Positions 37,035-45,976 of a DNA stretch of 64,000 bases are shown here, piece by piece. Location: NCBI RefSeq assembly GCF_007293315.1, contig NZ_VLXZ01000016.1, positions 1-64,000 on the forward strand. The letters run 5' to 3'. Position 1 is the stretch's first letter. Every line of letters starts with the position of its first letter. The notes below the pieces were generated by a model. That model worked only from the letters and a program-made list of their open reading frames with translations, did no database searches and had not been told where the DNA came from. A program made the position numbers and the translations under genes. Source of the DNA: Alkalicoccobacillus porphyridii. GTDB taxonomy: Bacteria; Bacillota; Bacilli; Bacillales; Bacillaceae_D.

Positions 37035-37466
37035 ATGGCTGTAATCAAAGCGTCTTCAAGTGATATTGATGTGTTGGCCCGATTAATGCGTGCAGAGGCT
37101 GAGGGTGAAGGGGAACAAGGCATGCTCATGGCAGGAAATGTGATGGTGAATCGAGCCCGTGTTCGCTGCTTGGACTTTGGAAATGTTAATACGATTCCAC
37201 AGGTAGCCTTTCAATCACCTGGTGGATTTGAAGCTGTTCAAAAGGGATATTTTTATCAACGAGCCCGTGAGCGAGACAAACGCTTGGCTCGACGGTTAAT
37301 TAATGGAGAACGTTTTTATCCGGCAGATAACGCGCTGTGGTTTTTTAGACCGGGTGGGGATTGCCCTGCTACATGGTATGGGCAGGCAAACTCAGGCCAA
37401 TATAAGTCCCACTGCTTTTATCAGCCAACCCCAGAAGATTGCACAGAAGTGTTTAATACGTATTAA
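37035..37466 (+). CDS. cwlJ: Spore cortex-lytic cell wall hydrolase CwlJ
   Basis: 143 residues, one more than B. subtilis CwlJ. Conserved MRAEAEGEGEQGMLMAGNV (catalytic Glu), FYQRARERD, GDCPATWYGQ and KSHCFYQP. No signal peptide, as expected for a protein made in the mother cell and held in the coat. It degrades cortex on germination by Ca-dipicolinate. ATG 37035 follows GGAGGTG; the 53 upstream open codons are not part of the gene. gerQ follows 20 bp later and is needed for CwlJ placement. Confidence 0.96.
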   Translation: MAVIKASSSDIDVLARLMRAEAEGEGEQGMLMAGNVMVNRARVRCLDFGNVNTIPQVAFQSPGGFEAVQKGYFYQRARERDKRLARRLINGERFYPADNALWFFRPGGDCPATWYGQANSGQYKSHCFYQPTPEDCTEVFNTY

Positions 37467-37486
37467 TCAAAAAGGAGTGAGTAAAC

Positions 37487-37951
37487 GTGTATCAACAGCC
37501 TTGGAATAACGGTTATCAGAACAATGGTTATTATGATCAGTATTACCGCCAGCAACAACAAGCCGGTCAAGAGCCCTATTTTTCAGCTCAAAACTATCAA
37601 ACCCCAGGATTCGCACAGCAAGCCCAGCAAGGAGCAACACCAGCCGAGGGAGGCTCTTCACTTCCCATTGAACAATCATTTATTGAAAACATCTTACGAT
37701 TAAACCGCGGAAAAAACGTCATCGTGCACCAAACCTTTGAAGGAAATGACGAATGGAGATCTAGAGTTTTCCGCGGCAGGTTAGAAGAAGCAGGTCGTGA
37801 TCATATTATCGTCAGCAATCCCGAAACCGGAGAATATTACTTACTATTAATGGTGAATCTTGATTGGGTGACCTTCGATGAGCAGATTAACTACTCCTAT
37901 CCGTTTGGTCAGCAAAGCTCGCAGGATCTCGGAACGTATTCTCCTCGTTAA
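37487..37951 (+). CDS. gerQ: Spore coat protein GerQ
   Basis: 154 residues. The N-terminal third is Gln/Tyr/Asn-rich (coat-like), followed by the GerQ core with LPIEQSFIENILRLNRGK and VYRGRLEEAGRDHI-like strings. GerQ holds CwlJ in the coat and is crosslinked by transglutaminase. The start is GTG 37487, nine bases after AAAGGAG. It is cotranscribed with cwlJ. Confidence 0.95.
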   Translation: MYQQPWNNGYQNNGYYDQYYRQQQQAGQEPYFSAQNYQTPGFAQQAQQGATPAEGGSSLPIEQSFIENILRLNRGKNVIVHQTFEGNDEWRSRVFRGRLEEAGRDHIIVSNPETGEYYLLLMVNLDWVTFDEQINYSYPFGQQSSQDLGTYSPR

Positions 37952-37957
37952 TTGGAA

Positions 37958-37986
37958 AGACCCCTCATCATTGTGATGTGGGGTCT
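37958..37986 (+). terminator. Hairpin after gerQ
   Basis: AGACCCC-CATCA pairs with TGATG-GGGGTCT, seven bases after the gerQ stop. There is no clear T-run, so the efficiency is doubtful. Confidence 0.45.
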
Positions 37987-38056
37987 ACTGATGTTGATTG
38001 GATGCCTGGTTTTCTTGGTGTGGTGGGGTGGTTCTTTCTGGAGGTGGTGGGATGGT

Positions 38057-38304
38057 TCTTGGTATTGCGCTCGTTCCTCTTGCTGTGCGGGGTATCTTTC
38101 TTGGTATGGTGCTCTGGCTCTTGGTAACGAGCTTGTTCCTCTTGCTATGCCGCGCTTCTTTCTTGGTAAGCCGCTCCCGCTCTTGGTTACGAGCTCGTTC
38201 CTCTTGCTATGCAGGGCTTCTTTCTTGGTAACCCGCTCCCGCTCTTGGTTACGAGCTCGTTTCTCTTGCTATGCAGGGCTTCTTTCTTGGCAACCCGCTC
38301 TGGC
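38057..38304 (+). repeat. Array E: four 62-bp superunits of the TCTTGSTA family
   Basis: Heads at 38057, 38078, 38099, 38119, 38140, 38161, 38181, 38202, 38223, 38243, 38264 and 38285: spacing is 21, 21, 20 without exception. Within a superunit the three units differ (one ends near CGAGCTCGTTCC, one GCAGGGCTTCTT, one CCGCTCCCGC). A degenerate unit lies at 38013. It fills most of the 379-bp convergent gap between gerQ and ywdK. Confidence 0.93.
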
Positions 38305-38330
38305 TTCTCTCTAACGAATCTTTCCTCACT

Positions 38331-38705
38331 TTACAATGCTCTCACTGCAAAGGTCCCTAGCAGTATCCAGCCAATGATAAAGGCTAGTCCGCCAATTGGG
38401 GTGATGGCACCTAGTTTGGTGATACCGGTTAATGCCATGACGTACAAACTGCCTGAGAAAAAGATGATACCGATAAAAAAGGCCCAGCCTGCGCCTGTGA
38501 GTAAGGCTGAGGAGGTTAGTTTCAAGCCTGCAAGTGCTACGGCGATGATGCCTAGGCCGTGGATCATATGATATTGTACGCCTGTTTGGTAGTTCTTCAT
38601 CATTCGTTCAGAGATGCGTGGTTCTAATCCATGAGCACCAAATGCCCCAATGGCCACTCCTAATGCCATAATAATGCTGCCTATTAATAAAAATAGCTTT
38701 ACCAT
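38331..38705 (-). CDS. ywdK: DUF423 membrane protein YwdK
   Basis: 124 residues with four hydrophobic segments and the family signature GAFGAHGLEPRISERMMKNY followed by YHMIHGLGII. Function unknown. It is a single gene, convergent with gerQ across array E. Confidence 0.93.
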   Translation of the reverse strand: MVKLFLLIGSIIMALGVAIGAFGAHGLEPRISERMMKNYQTGVQYHMIHGLGIIAVALAGLKLTSSALLTGAGWAFFIGIIFFSGSLYVMALTGITKLGAITPIGGLAFIIGWILLGTFAVRAL

Positions 38706-38843
38706 ATCGTATACTTCCTCTCTTTCACATGTACTTCTATGTATTAGGTTATCATAACTTTTTTATGAGAACTCCCAGAGCTGTATAACTGTCATTGAAT
38801 TCTCATTTCTATTAGTATAAAAGGATGGAGGTGTTTCATACAT

Positions 38844-39455
38844 ATGAGTACGATCACAGTGCGTCCTTATACGCTTGAAGATTACGATGCTTTATTAACT
38901 ATCCAAAAAGAGGCCTTTCCTCCACCCTTCCCGTCGGATTTATGGTGGACAAAAGAGCAGATTCAGAGTCATGTGGAAACATTTCCGCAGGGTGGCCTTA
39001 TTGCCGAGGTACATGGGACGCCTGCTGGTTCTGCTACCTCTCTTCTTATAGAGTTTGATGGGAGCTCTCATACATGGGATGAAGTCTCTGATTCAGGCTT
39101 CATCCGCGGCAGTCATCAACCTGATGGCGACAGCTTATACGGGATTGATTTATGTGTAAGGCCAAGTATGCGCGGACAAGGCATTGCTCAGGCTTTATAT
39201 GAAGCTCGCAAGCAAACTGTACGCGACCTCGGCCTCAAGCGATTTATTGCGGCTTGCCGCATTCCCGACTATTACAAGCATGCGGACAAGCTATCCGTTC
39301 AAGACTATGTTCGGGCTGTTCAAAACCAAGCTCTTAAGGATCCTGTCTTAAGCTTTATGCTGAAGCAGGGGCTAACACCGATATCCATCCTCCCGAAATA
39401 TGTTGAGGATGAAGAATCATTAGACTACGCCGTCTTAGTAGAGTGGCTCCATTAG
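38844..39455 (+). CDS. GNAT-family N-acetyltransferase
   Basis: 203 residues. The acetyl-CoA loop is visible as VRPSMRGQGIAQALYEARK, with beta-strand GIDLCV before it. The protein resembles GNAT domains found next to carbon-nitrogen hydrolases, but no hydrolase is fused or adjacent. Substrate unknown. GGAGGTG is ten bases before the ATG. The stop overlaps that of convergent putR by four bases. Confidence 0.85.
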   Translation: MSTITVRPYTLEDYDALLTIQKEAFPPPFPSDLWWTKEQIQSHVETFPQGGLIAEVHGTPAGSATSLLIEFDGSSHTWDEVSDSGFIRGSHQPDGDSLYGIDLCVRPSMRGQGIAQALYEARKQTVRDLGLKRFIAACRIPDYYKHADKLSVQDYVRAVQNQALKDPVLSFMLKQGLTPISILPKYVEDEESLDYAVLVEWLH

Positions 39456-40693
39456 GCTTGCTCGCGTCTTGTTTTTTTTAAGACCATAATGTCTATTAAG
39501 AGCTGGCATTTCAAGTTAAAATCGTCAAATCGAATGGAAGTCAGCTCTTGAATTTGTTTTAGTCGGTAAGACAGGGTATTGGGGTGGATAAAAAGCTGCT
39601 CTGATGCGGCTTTCACACGGCAATTGTGAATGAGATATTGCTCAATCGTTTTGATAAATTCTGTTTGACTGGTTGCATCCTTGCGCTCTAAAATAAGTAG
39701 ATCCGGGTTCTGGTATCCTGTTTCTTCTTGAACTTGAGAGAGGGTCTCTACATATTTGAATAGACCAATTGTTGAAAATTCTCTTCGTTCAACTGGCTGT
39801 TCCCCTAACATATCTGCAATTTTTATAACCTTTATGGCTTCTGAATATCCTCTTGCTAGCTCTGTTAGATTTAAGCACGATCGACTAATCCCGATCCACA
39901 TTTGTCGATACTCTTCTTCTCCGGCTTCTTGCTTAAGAGAGTGGAGCATCGCTCGAATGATGGTTTGTGTGGGATTCTCACTTGTCAGCACGATAATTGA
40001 TCCCTCATGCGTTAAAATATAGCTATTAGGCAATCCAATTTGCCTTAGAGCTTCCACCCTTTTTGCAAGGAGAGCTCCTTTTTTTTGTTTAATGGCGGTG
40101 ACAACTAAATGTCGTGTAAAAGGGATCCCTTCGTCGTAAGCTAGCTCCTGTAGCTGCTGCTTCGAGGTGAATGAGTGAGCCAGTGCCATTTGATAAACGT
40201 GATCGGCAGCATCACTTTTTGCTAACTTCATCACCTGGCTTTCATACATGGTTTGCGCTAAATGAACAGCCGCCTCCTCAAAAAATTCAAGCTCCTGATC
40301 CGTAAGTGATTGTTGATACTCCTGCAACCAGATATACCCTTGAATCTCACCCTTGTAGCGGATGGTTTTAACAATTCTTGCGTTCAAGCCGATTTCTTCT
40401 ATTGGTCCTACATTAAATCGTTCGTTACTTTCCTGTAGCTTTTGGATAATACCACATTCAAGAAATTTATCGTATATATGCTGCGGACATTTTTTGGAGA
40501 AAATCGTTTGTTGGTTGGCTAAATCAAATTGATGGATATGGTAGGAGTGATAGGCTGCTAAAGAGAAATCAGCACCTTCAAGAATAACAGGTCGTTTTAA
40601 CTCTCTGCTTACATAATCAACAATGGCTCCAATCTCTGATAATGCTTCAAGCTTTTTTAGAGGCTTGTCCATACCTTGTAAATCCCCCTGCAC
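39452..40693 (-). CDS. putR: PucR-family activator, probable PutR
   Basis: 413 residues. An N-terminal sensory region is followed by the C-terminal PucR helix-turn-helix (IEQYLIHNCRVKAASEQLFIHPNTLSYRLKQIQELT). Size and adjacency to proline-use genes match B. subtilis PutR, the proline-responsive activator of putBCP. Start: GTG 40693 (GAGGG six bases before) or ATG 40672 (GGGGG eleven bases before); the choice is open. It probably binds upstream of putB, where a strong palindrome lies. Confidence 0.88.
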   Translation of the reverse strand: MQGDLQGMDKPLKKLEALSEIGAIVDYVSRELKRPVILEGADFSLAAYHSYHIHQFDLANQQTIFSKKCPQHIYDKFLECGIIQKLQESNERFNVGPIEEIGLNARIVKTIRYKGEIQGYIWLQEYQQSLTDQELEFFEEAAVHLAQTMYESQVMKLAKSDAADHVYQMALAHSFTSKQQLQELAYDEGIPFTRHLVVTAIKQKKGALLAKRVEALRQIGLPNSYILTHEGSIIVLTSENPTQTIIRAMLHSLKQEAGEEEYRQMWIGISRSCLNLTELARGYSEAIKVIKIADMLGEQPVERREFSTIGLFKYVETLSQVQEETGYQNPDLLILERKDATSQTEFIKTIEQYLIHNCRVKAASEQLFIHPNTLSYRLKQIQELTSIRFDDFNLKCQLLIDIMVLKKTRREQA

Positions 40694-40753
40694 CGTTTTC
40701 CCTCTATCATACTTGTATTAAAGGACCTTGTATAGCAATAGACATACAAAGAA

Positions 40754-40788
40754 AAACCCTCAGGCTGAGTAAACTCTCCCGAGGGCTT
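40754..40788 (-). terminator. Intrinsic terminator of putP
   Basis: GAGGG and CCCTC outer arms (minus strand GCCCTCGGGAG...CCTGAGGGTT) followed by five Ts, ending the put operon before putR. Confidence 0.8.
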
Positions 40789-40797
40789 TCTATATCA

Positions 40798-42276
40798 TTA
40801 GGATTGTCGTTTTACTTCATCAAAGACATTTGTTATCTCCTCTGAAGGTGTTTTTGTTAACAGACTGACTACATAAATCATCAGAACACTAACAATAAAC
40901 CCAGGAATAATCTCATAAAGATCCTCAGATAGACCAATGACACTAGATAAGTCCAGAGTAGACCACAGTAAAACAACCACTGCTCCAGATATAATACCAG
41001 CAAGTGCTCCTTGAGCATTCATTCTACGCCAGAAAAGACTCATGAGAATAACAGGACCAAAAGAGGCACCAAAGCCTGCCCAAGCATAACTTACCATATC
41101 TAATATTCTTCCAGGTTGTATCCAGGCAATGAGCAATGCCGCAGCTGAGATAAGTAATACCGCCAACCTCCCGACGATGACCAACTCTTTATCGGAGGCT
41201 GCACGCCTGAAGAATGATTTATACAAATCATCCGTTAAGGAGCTGGCTGTAACAAGCAGCTGAGAAGAAATCGTACTCATGACAGCTGCCAAAATAGCGG
41301 AAAGAATAAATCCTGTAATAATTGGGTGAAATAAGATATCCCCCAATTGAATAAATATCGTTTCAGGATCTGCAATCTCCATCCCCTGCTGAGCATAATA
41401 AGCTAAACCAATTAATCCGGTAAATACCGCTCCAGCCAGTGATACAATCATCCAGCTCATTCCGATTCGCCGCGCTTTGCCTGCACCTTTTGCCGTCGTT
41501 AAAGCCATAAAGCGAATGATAATATGCGGCTGTCCAAAGTAACCGAGTCCCCATCCAAGAAAGGAGATAATGCCTACTGCCGTCATGCCCGTAAAGATAT
41601 TCAGCATCGAAGGGTCAATGGCTCGAACCTCTGTAGTCACCTCTGTTGGTCCACCCATTGTAATCAAAGTCACGACTGGTACAAGCACGAGGGCAAGCAT
41701 CATGATCATGCCCTGCACAACATCCGTCCAGCTAACTGCTAGAAATCCACCAAACAATGTGTAGGCAATCGTCACACCTACCAATACCCAAATCCCAGTC
41801 TGGTAGCTCATTCCTAGTACATTCTCAAATAAAACTCCACCAGCCACCATACCAGACGCTACATAAACGGTAAAAAATATAAAGATAACAATACTAGAGA
41901 AAATACGCAAATAGCGAGTATGGTCTGCAAAGCGATTTTCAAAATATCCAGGAATGGTAATGGAATTATTAGCGACTTCTGTGAACGTTCTAAGCCTAGG
42001 GGCAACATACAACCAATTTATGTACGCCCCCATCGTTAAACCAATGGCAATCCAGGCTGCACTAAATCCCTCTACAAACACAGCACCCGGCAGCCCCATC
42101 ATCAGCCAGCCGCTCATGTCAGATGCCCCTGCACTGAGGGCTGCAACTCCTGGAGTTAACCCTCTCCCTCCTAACATATAGTCCGAATGTGAGGAAGTAC
42201 GCTTATACGCGTAATACCCAATAAAAAGCATGGCCACCATGTAGACTACGATAGAGCTTATTAAATAGATATTCAT
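40798..42276 (-). CDS. putP: Sodium/proline symporter
   Basis: 492 residues from ATG 42276 (GGAGGG five bases before). Solute:sodium symporter family with 12-13 helices. SAGASDMSGWLMMGLPGA (TM2) and SSQLLVTASSLTDDLYK (TM9 region) match PutP. It imports proline for use as nitrogen and carbon source. It is the last gene of the putB-putC-putP operon; a rocA-proximal hairpin between them may lower its expression. Confidence 0.95.
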   Translation of the reverse strand: MNIYLISSIVVYMVAMLFIGYYAYKRTSSHSDYMLGGRGLTPGVAALSAGASDMSGWLMMGLPGAVFVEGFSAAWIAIGLTMGAYINWLYVAPRLRTFTEVANNSITIPGYFENRFADHTRYLRIFSSIVIFIFFTVYVASGMVAGGVLFENVLGMSYQTGIWVLVGVTIAYTLFGGFLAVSWTDVVQGMIMMLALVLVPVVTLITMGGPTEVTTEVRAIDPSMLNIFTGMTAVGIISFLGWGLGYFGQPHIIIRFMALTTAKGAGKARRIGMSWMIVSLAGAVFTGLIGLAYYAQQGMEIADPETIFIQLGDILFHPIITGFILSAILAAVMSTISSQLLVTASSLTDDLYKSFFRRAASDKELVIVGRLAVLLISAAALLIAWIQPGRILDMVSYAWAGFGASFGPVILMSLFWRRMNAQGALAGIISGAVVVLLWSTLDLSSVIGLSEDLYEIIPGFIVSVLMIYVVSLLTKTPSEEITNVFDEVKRQS

Positions 42277-42301
42277 CTTATCCCTCCAGTTATGTATATA
42301 C

Positions 42302-42335
42302 AAAAAGATGGAGCGGAATATAATCCGCTCCATCT
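42302..42335 (-). terminator. Hairpin between putC and putP
   Basis: A perfect AGATGGAGCGGA / TCCGCTCCATCT stem followed on the minus strand by five Ts. It stands inside the operon, so it is likely a partial terminator or a 3' stabiliser for putBC mRNA. Confidence 0.75.
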
Positions 42336-42351
42336 ATATGATTACCCTATA

Positions 42352-43902
42352 TTAATATGTTTCACTCACTGTTTTAGCATTCATGTGTAAAGCTAGATAA
42401 TCTGGCCCACCTGCTTTGGAGTCAGTACCTGACATCTTAAAGCCACCAAACGGGTGATAGCCAACGATTGCGCCCGTGCAGTTACGGTTAAAGTACAGAT
42501 TTCCAACATGGAACTCATGCTTTGCACGGTCGATATGTGCACGGTTATTTGTAATGACCGCACCAGTTAATCCGTATTCCGTGTTGTTTGCCACTTCTAG
42601 CGCCTCATCGAAGCTTGATACTTTAGAGAATGCTAGAACTGGTCCAAAAATTTCTTCTTGCATAATGCGAGATTGTGGATCTGCATCAGCAAAAATGGTT
42701 GGTTGAATGAAGAAACCTTTAGAGTCATCGCCTGTTCCGCCACTCACTAAACGGCCTTCTTCTTTTCCAATTTCAATGTAACCCATGATTTTTTCATATG
42801 AGGCAGCGTCAATGACAGGTCCCATGTACGTTGAGTGCTTTTCAGGATTACCAGTTGTTTGTGCTTCTGTGATCTCAATGACACGGTTTAAAACCTCATC
42901 ATACACATCCGCATGCACTACTGCTCTTGAGCCAGCTGAGCATTTTTGACCGGCAAAGCCGAATGCTGATGCAAAGATAGACTGAGCGGCAAGCTCGACG
43001 TCTCCATCCTTATCAACAACAACCGTGTCTTTTCCACCCATCTCAGCAATAACTTGCTTAAGATGCTGTTGACCAGGCTGCACTACTGCTGCACGTTGGA
43101 AAATGCGTGTTCCCACTTCACGTGAGCCCGTAAAAGTGATGATGCTTGTTTCAGGATGATCAACAAGTGTATCTCCAACTTCTGCTCCACTACCTGGTAC
43201 AAAGTTAATAACACCGTTTGGAACGCCTGCTTCTTCTAGTACTTCTACAAAGCGCGCAGCAATAACAGGCGTTGCACTAGCTGGCTTTAAGACAACCGTA
43301 TTCCCTGTTACAAGTGGCGCTACTGTGATCCCCGCCATAATAGCAAATAGGAAGTTCCAAGGTGGAATGGAAACTGTTACTCCCGTTGGTGTGTAGATGT
43401 ATTGATTGTACTCACCATCACGGCTTTCAATTGGTTTACCTTTTGCCATATCAATCATTTGACGCGCATAGTACTCCATGAAGTCGATTGCTTCTGCTGT
43501 ATCAGCATCTGCTTCCTTCCAAGGCTTACCTGCTTCTTTCACTAGCAATGCTGAGAATTCATGCTTTTGACGACGCACAATGGCAGCAGCACGGAACAAG
43601 ATGTTAGCACGGCCCTCAGGAGAAGTGTATCTCCATGTTTTGAACGCTTCTGCTGCAGCATTGACAGCTTTTTCAGCAAGTTCCTTTGTTGCTTTTGAAA
43701 CCGTCCCAACTACTTCGTCCTTTTTAGCTGGGTTATATGAAACAATTTTATCTTCAGTCGTAATACGCTCTCCATTAATAACAAGCGGGTATTCCTTACC
43801 CAACCATTCCTTATTAACGGTTTTTAGAGCCTTTTCAAAGGCTGCTTGATTTTCTTTCACACTAAAGTCAGTGAATGGTTCGTGCCTATATGGTGTTGTC
43901 AT
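42352..43902 (-). CDS. putC: 1-pyrroline-5-carboxylate dehydrogenase
   Basis: 516 residues. It oxidises glutamate semialdehyde (from P5C) to glutamate with NAD+. The catalytic Cys lies in [10 protein letters not shown] and the general-base Glu in [21 protein letters not shown] is the nucleotide-binding part. AGGAGG precedes the ATG. The operon position between putB and putP favours the PutC role over RocA; the two are close paralogues and cannot be told apart from motifs. Confidence 0.95.
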   Translation of the reverse strand: MTTPYRHEPFTDFSVKENQAAFEKALKTVNKEWLGKEYPLVINGERITTEDKIVSYNPAKKDEVVGTVSKATKELAEKAVNAAAEAFKTWRYTSPEGRANILFRAAAIVRRQKHEFSALLVKEAGKPWKEADADTAEAIDFMEYYARQMIDMAKGKPIESRDGEYNQYIYTPTGVTVSIPPWNFLFAIMAGITVAPLVTGNTVVLKPASATPVIAARFVEVLEEAGVPNGVINFVPGSGAEVGDTLVDHPETSIITFTGSREVGTRIFQRAAVVQPGQQHLKQVIAEMGGKDTVVVDKDGDVELAAQSIFASAFGFAGQKCSAGSRAVVHADVYDEVLNRVIEITEAQTTGNPEKHSTYMGPVIDAASYEKIMGYIEIGKEEGRLVSGGTGDDSKGFFIQPTIFADADPQSRIMQEEIFGPVLAFSKVSSFDEALEVANNTEYGLTGAVITNNRAHIDRAKHEFHVGNLYFNRNCTGAIVGYHPFGGFKMSGTDSKAGGPDYLALHMNAKTVSETY

Positions 43903-43919
43903 ACGATCATCCTCCTGCG

Positions 43920-44837
43920 TTATTTTTTGGTTAAACCTTTTAAAGCAAAGCTGATATTCGAAGGCTTTTCAGCAAGCCTTCTCATGAAATAGCCATACCA
44001 GTCATCTCCATATGGCATATAAATGCGTACATTGTACCCTTCTGCCTTTAGATCTTCCTGAGTTTTTGCACGCATACCATACAGCATTTGAAATTCAAAT
44101 TGATCCTTTGGTATGTTCAGCTCTTCAGCCAGCTGCTTTGTATATTGAATCATGCTGTCATCATGTGTGGCGACAGCTGTATAGATTCCTGTTTCCAGTT
44201 GTTTCTGAATCAACTTCTTGAAATTCTCACTGATATCCTGCTTTTCAGTGTGAGCAACAGAGGCTTCTTCTTTGTAGGCTCCTTTTACTAAACGAATAAA
44301 AGGTTGGTGTTCGTTAAGGTCATTCAAATCATTCTCAGATCGGAATAAGTAAGCCTGAATCACCGTACCAACAAGCTTAAATTCCTGCTTCAACTCGGTA
44401 AACAGATCAAGCGTTGCCTGACATCTTGACTCATTTTCCATGTCGATTGTCACTAAGACTTCATGCTTGGTTGCTTCTCTGAGAATGTCGCGCATATGAT
44501 CTCTAACTAGGTTGATATCTATATCAAGACCTAGCGAAGTTAGCTTCACAGAAACTTGAGTATCTAGCTTCTCTGCTGCAATCGTTTGAATGGTGGTTAT
44601 ACATTCTTGCGTTCGTTCCTTTGCGACCTGTATGTCAGTCACAAATTCACCTAGATGATCCACTGTAACCTGGATCCCTTTTTCGTTCAAACGTTTAATA
44701 TGTGGAATTGACGATTCAAAATCAATGCCTCCAATAATGGTTCCCGAAGCCACTGACTTTCCCCATCTTCTGGCCATGTAATTCAGCCCGCGGTTCTTAG
44801 ATAAAAACAAGAAAAAATCTCTACTTAAAGCGTCCAC
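43920..44837 (-). CDS. putB: Proline dehydrogenase
   Basis: 305 residues from GTG 44837 (GAGGTG six bases before); a GTG at 44846 lies inside that site. FAD-dependent TIM barrel that oxidises proline to P5[12 protein letters not shown], the RLVKGAYKE strand and the C-terminal [19 protein letters not shown] motif, which binds substrate through paired Arg residues, are present. First gene of the put operon. Confidence 0.95.
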   Translation of the reverse strand: MDALSRDFFLFLSKNRGLNYMARRWGKSVASGTIIGGIDFESSIPHIKRLNEKGIQVTVDHLGEFVTDIQVAKERTQECITTIQTIAAEKLDTQVSVKLTSLGLDIDINLVRDHMRDILREATKHEVLVTIDMENESRCQATLDLFTELKQEFKLVGTVIQAYLFRSENDLNDLNEHQPFIRLVKGAYKEEASVAHTEKQDISENFKKLIQKQLETGIYTAVATHDDSMIQYTKQLAEELNIPKDQFEFQMLYGMRAKTQEDLKAEGYNVRIYMPYGDDWYGYFMRRLAEKPSNISFALKGLTKK

Positions 44838-44940
44838 CCTGAACACCTCGTTTCTCTTGAATACTATCTTAACTTTACTTGAGCCGCTCTGTTCTTCGCA
44901 ATATTCTTAGAAGACAACGTTTTCAGGAAAACATTGTGGA

Positions 44941-44968
44941 TTACACACAAAGATTTTTTTGTGTGTAA
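44941..44968. promoter_or_regulatory. Palindrome upstream of putB, candidate PutR site
   Basis: TTACACACAAA (44941-44951) and TTTGTGTGTAA (44958-44968) are perfect 11-bp inverted arms with a 6-bp centre, about 100 bp before the putB start. No T-run follows on the minus strand, so it is not a terminator. A PucR-type activator would bind such a site. The rest of 44838-45351 holds the REP-like copy 2 and no gene. Confidence 0.55.
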
Positions 44969-45084
44969 GATTGAGTGACAAAAGAGATTGAAATTAGAAG
45001 TAATTCCTTAATAAAAAATCCTAGCTTTCGCTTCCTGGTTGGGCACGCTTTCCACTTGCCCTCACCTCAAGGCAACTGAAAAGC

Positions 45085-45230
45085 CATGTAAGAATGTGCT
45101 GACTGGCGCCGCTACAGGAGAACCCTACGCTTTCAGCGGAAACGGCCTCAGCCCTTGAAGTGGAAGGGCGCCACTTCAATGTCTTCAGACTCGTTCTGTT
45201 CCGTAGGAGTCTTCGGGTTCTCCTTCCGCT
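45085..45230 (+). repeat. Dispersed REP-like element, copy 2
   Basis: Core 45105-45230, the same 126 bp length and orientation as 15294-15419. The inner stem here is TTGAAGTGG / CCACTTCAA, perfect, where copy 1 has a C-G pair at the second position: a compensatory change. The outer arms GGAGAACCC / GGGTTCTCC are unchanged. It lies upstream of the put operon in a gap between same-strand genes. Confidence 0.8.
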
Positions 45231-45351
45231 AACATTCTGACTTAAACAATTGAAGAAAGTTCTCAGACTTATAAAGATAGTTTTTCAGCGGCCTCCATCG
45301 AGTCCTCTCTTTTGTAGATGAATCCCTTTCACAAAATAAGAGAGAGGTATT

Positions 45352-45618
45352 TTAAAAATCAAACAGACTTCCTGGTTTTTCGCTTGTGTTTTGGGTGGTT
45401 GGAGTTGGTGCTGGTGTTGAGACTGCTGGTTTTGGTGTGTGTTCTGGTGGCTGTATGGTTTGTGAATGGTTTGGGGTGTCCTTTAATAAGCGACAATAGC
45501 CTTCTATTACAGATGTATATTCACGCACCGCTTGATGATCTTGATTATTGATGGCCTGCTTTAATAACCTAAGTTGTTCTTCCATATTGGTTACGACACG
45601 TTCTGCCGAAATGTTCAT
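45352..45618 (-). CDS. ywdI: YwdI family protein (DUF5327)
   Basis: 88 residues from ATG 45618 (AGAGGTG six bases before). A helical N-terminal half (MNISAERVVTNMEEQLRLLKQAI) with a Pro/Thr-rich disordered C-terminal half ending GSLFDF. Function unknown; B. subtilis has it near ung, as here. A terminator separates it from the upstream MerR gene, so it needs its own promoter. Confidence 0.85.
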   Translation of the reverse strand: MNISAERVVTNMEEQLRLLKQAINNQDHQAVREYTSVIEGYCRLLKDTPNHSQTIQPPEHTPKPAVSTPAPTPTTQNTSEKPGSLFDF

Positions 45619-45650
45619 GGGGCTCACCTCTTTCATACATAGTTTATCAC

Positions 45651-45680
45651 AAAAAAAGACTACCCTTGTAGGAGTAGTCT
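45651..45680 (-). terminator. Intrinsic terminator of the GlnR-like gene
   Basis: AGACTAC and GTAGTCT arms with seven Ts on the minus strand, six bases after the stop codon. Confidence 0.88.
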
Positions 45681-45685
45681 AAGTC

Positions 45686-45931
45686 TCAACCGTCTGAAGA
45701 CATAATTGCTTTAATGCCAGCGATGTTGATCCCTTTTTCAATATAAGCCTTTACCATGTTGAGCCGCTCAATATCAAACAGTGAAAACATACGCTGATTT
45801 CCTTCATTCCGATCAGGCTTCACAAGCCCTTGTTCCTCATAATAACGAATTTGTCTTGCAGTTAAATCCGTCATTTCCATGACAACTCGTATCGGGAAAC
45901 AGGCTTGTTTAGGCGGGATGTCATGACTCAC
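45686..45931 (-). CDS. GlnR/TnrA-like MerR protein made only of the DNA-binding domain
   Basis: 81 residues. [26 protein letters not shown] and [15 protein letters not shown] closely follow the N-terminal winged helix of B. subtilis GlnR (compare [28 protein letters not shown]). The protein stops right after the MerR hinge helix ([11 protein letters not shown]) and lacks the C-terminal tail through which GlnR and TnrA sense feedback-inhibited glutamine synthetase. Start GTG 45931 with AGGAGG eight bases before. A terminator sits six bases after the stop, so the short length looks settled rather than a fresh truncation. It could bind TGTNA-N7-TNACA sites constitutively; this is inference. Confidence 0.85.
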   Translation of the reverse strand: [81 protein letters not shown]

Positions 45932-45976
45932 AACCCTTTCCTCCTCTTTTTTTGATCTTAGGTGGATGAATTCTCA

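Noticed and set aside
37952-38314. Open frames rich in Leu, Ser and Arg across array E
   Set aside because: Produced by the repeat and by absence of stops in it; no start signal and no conserved domain.
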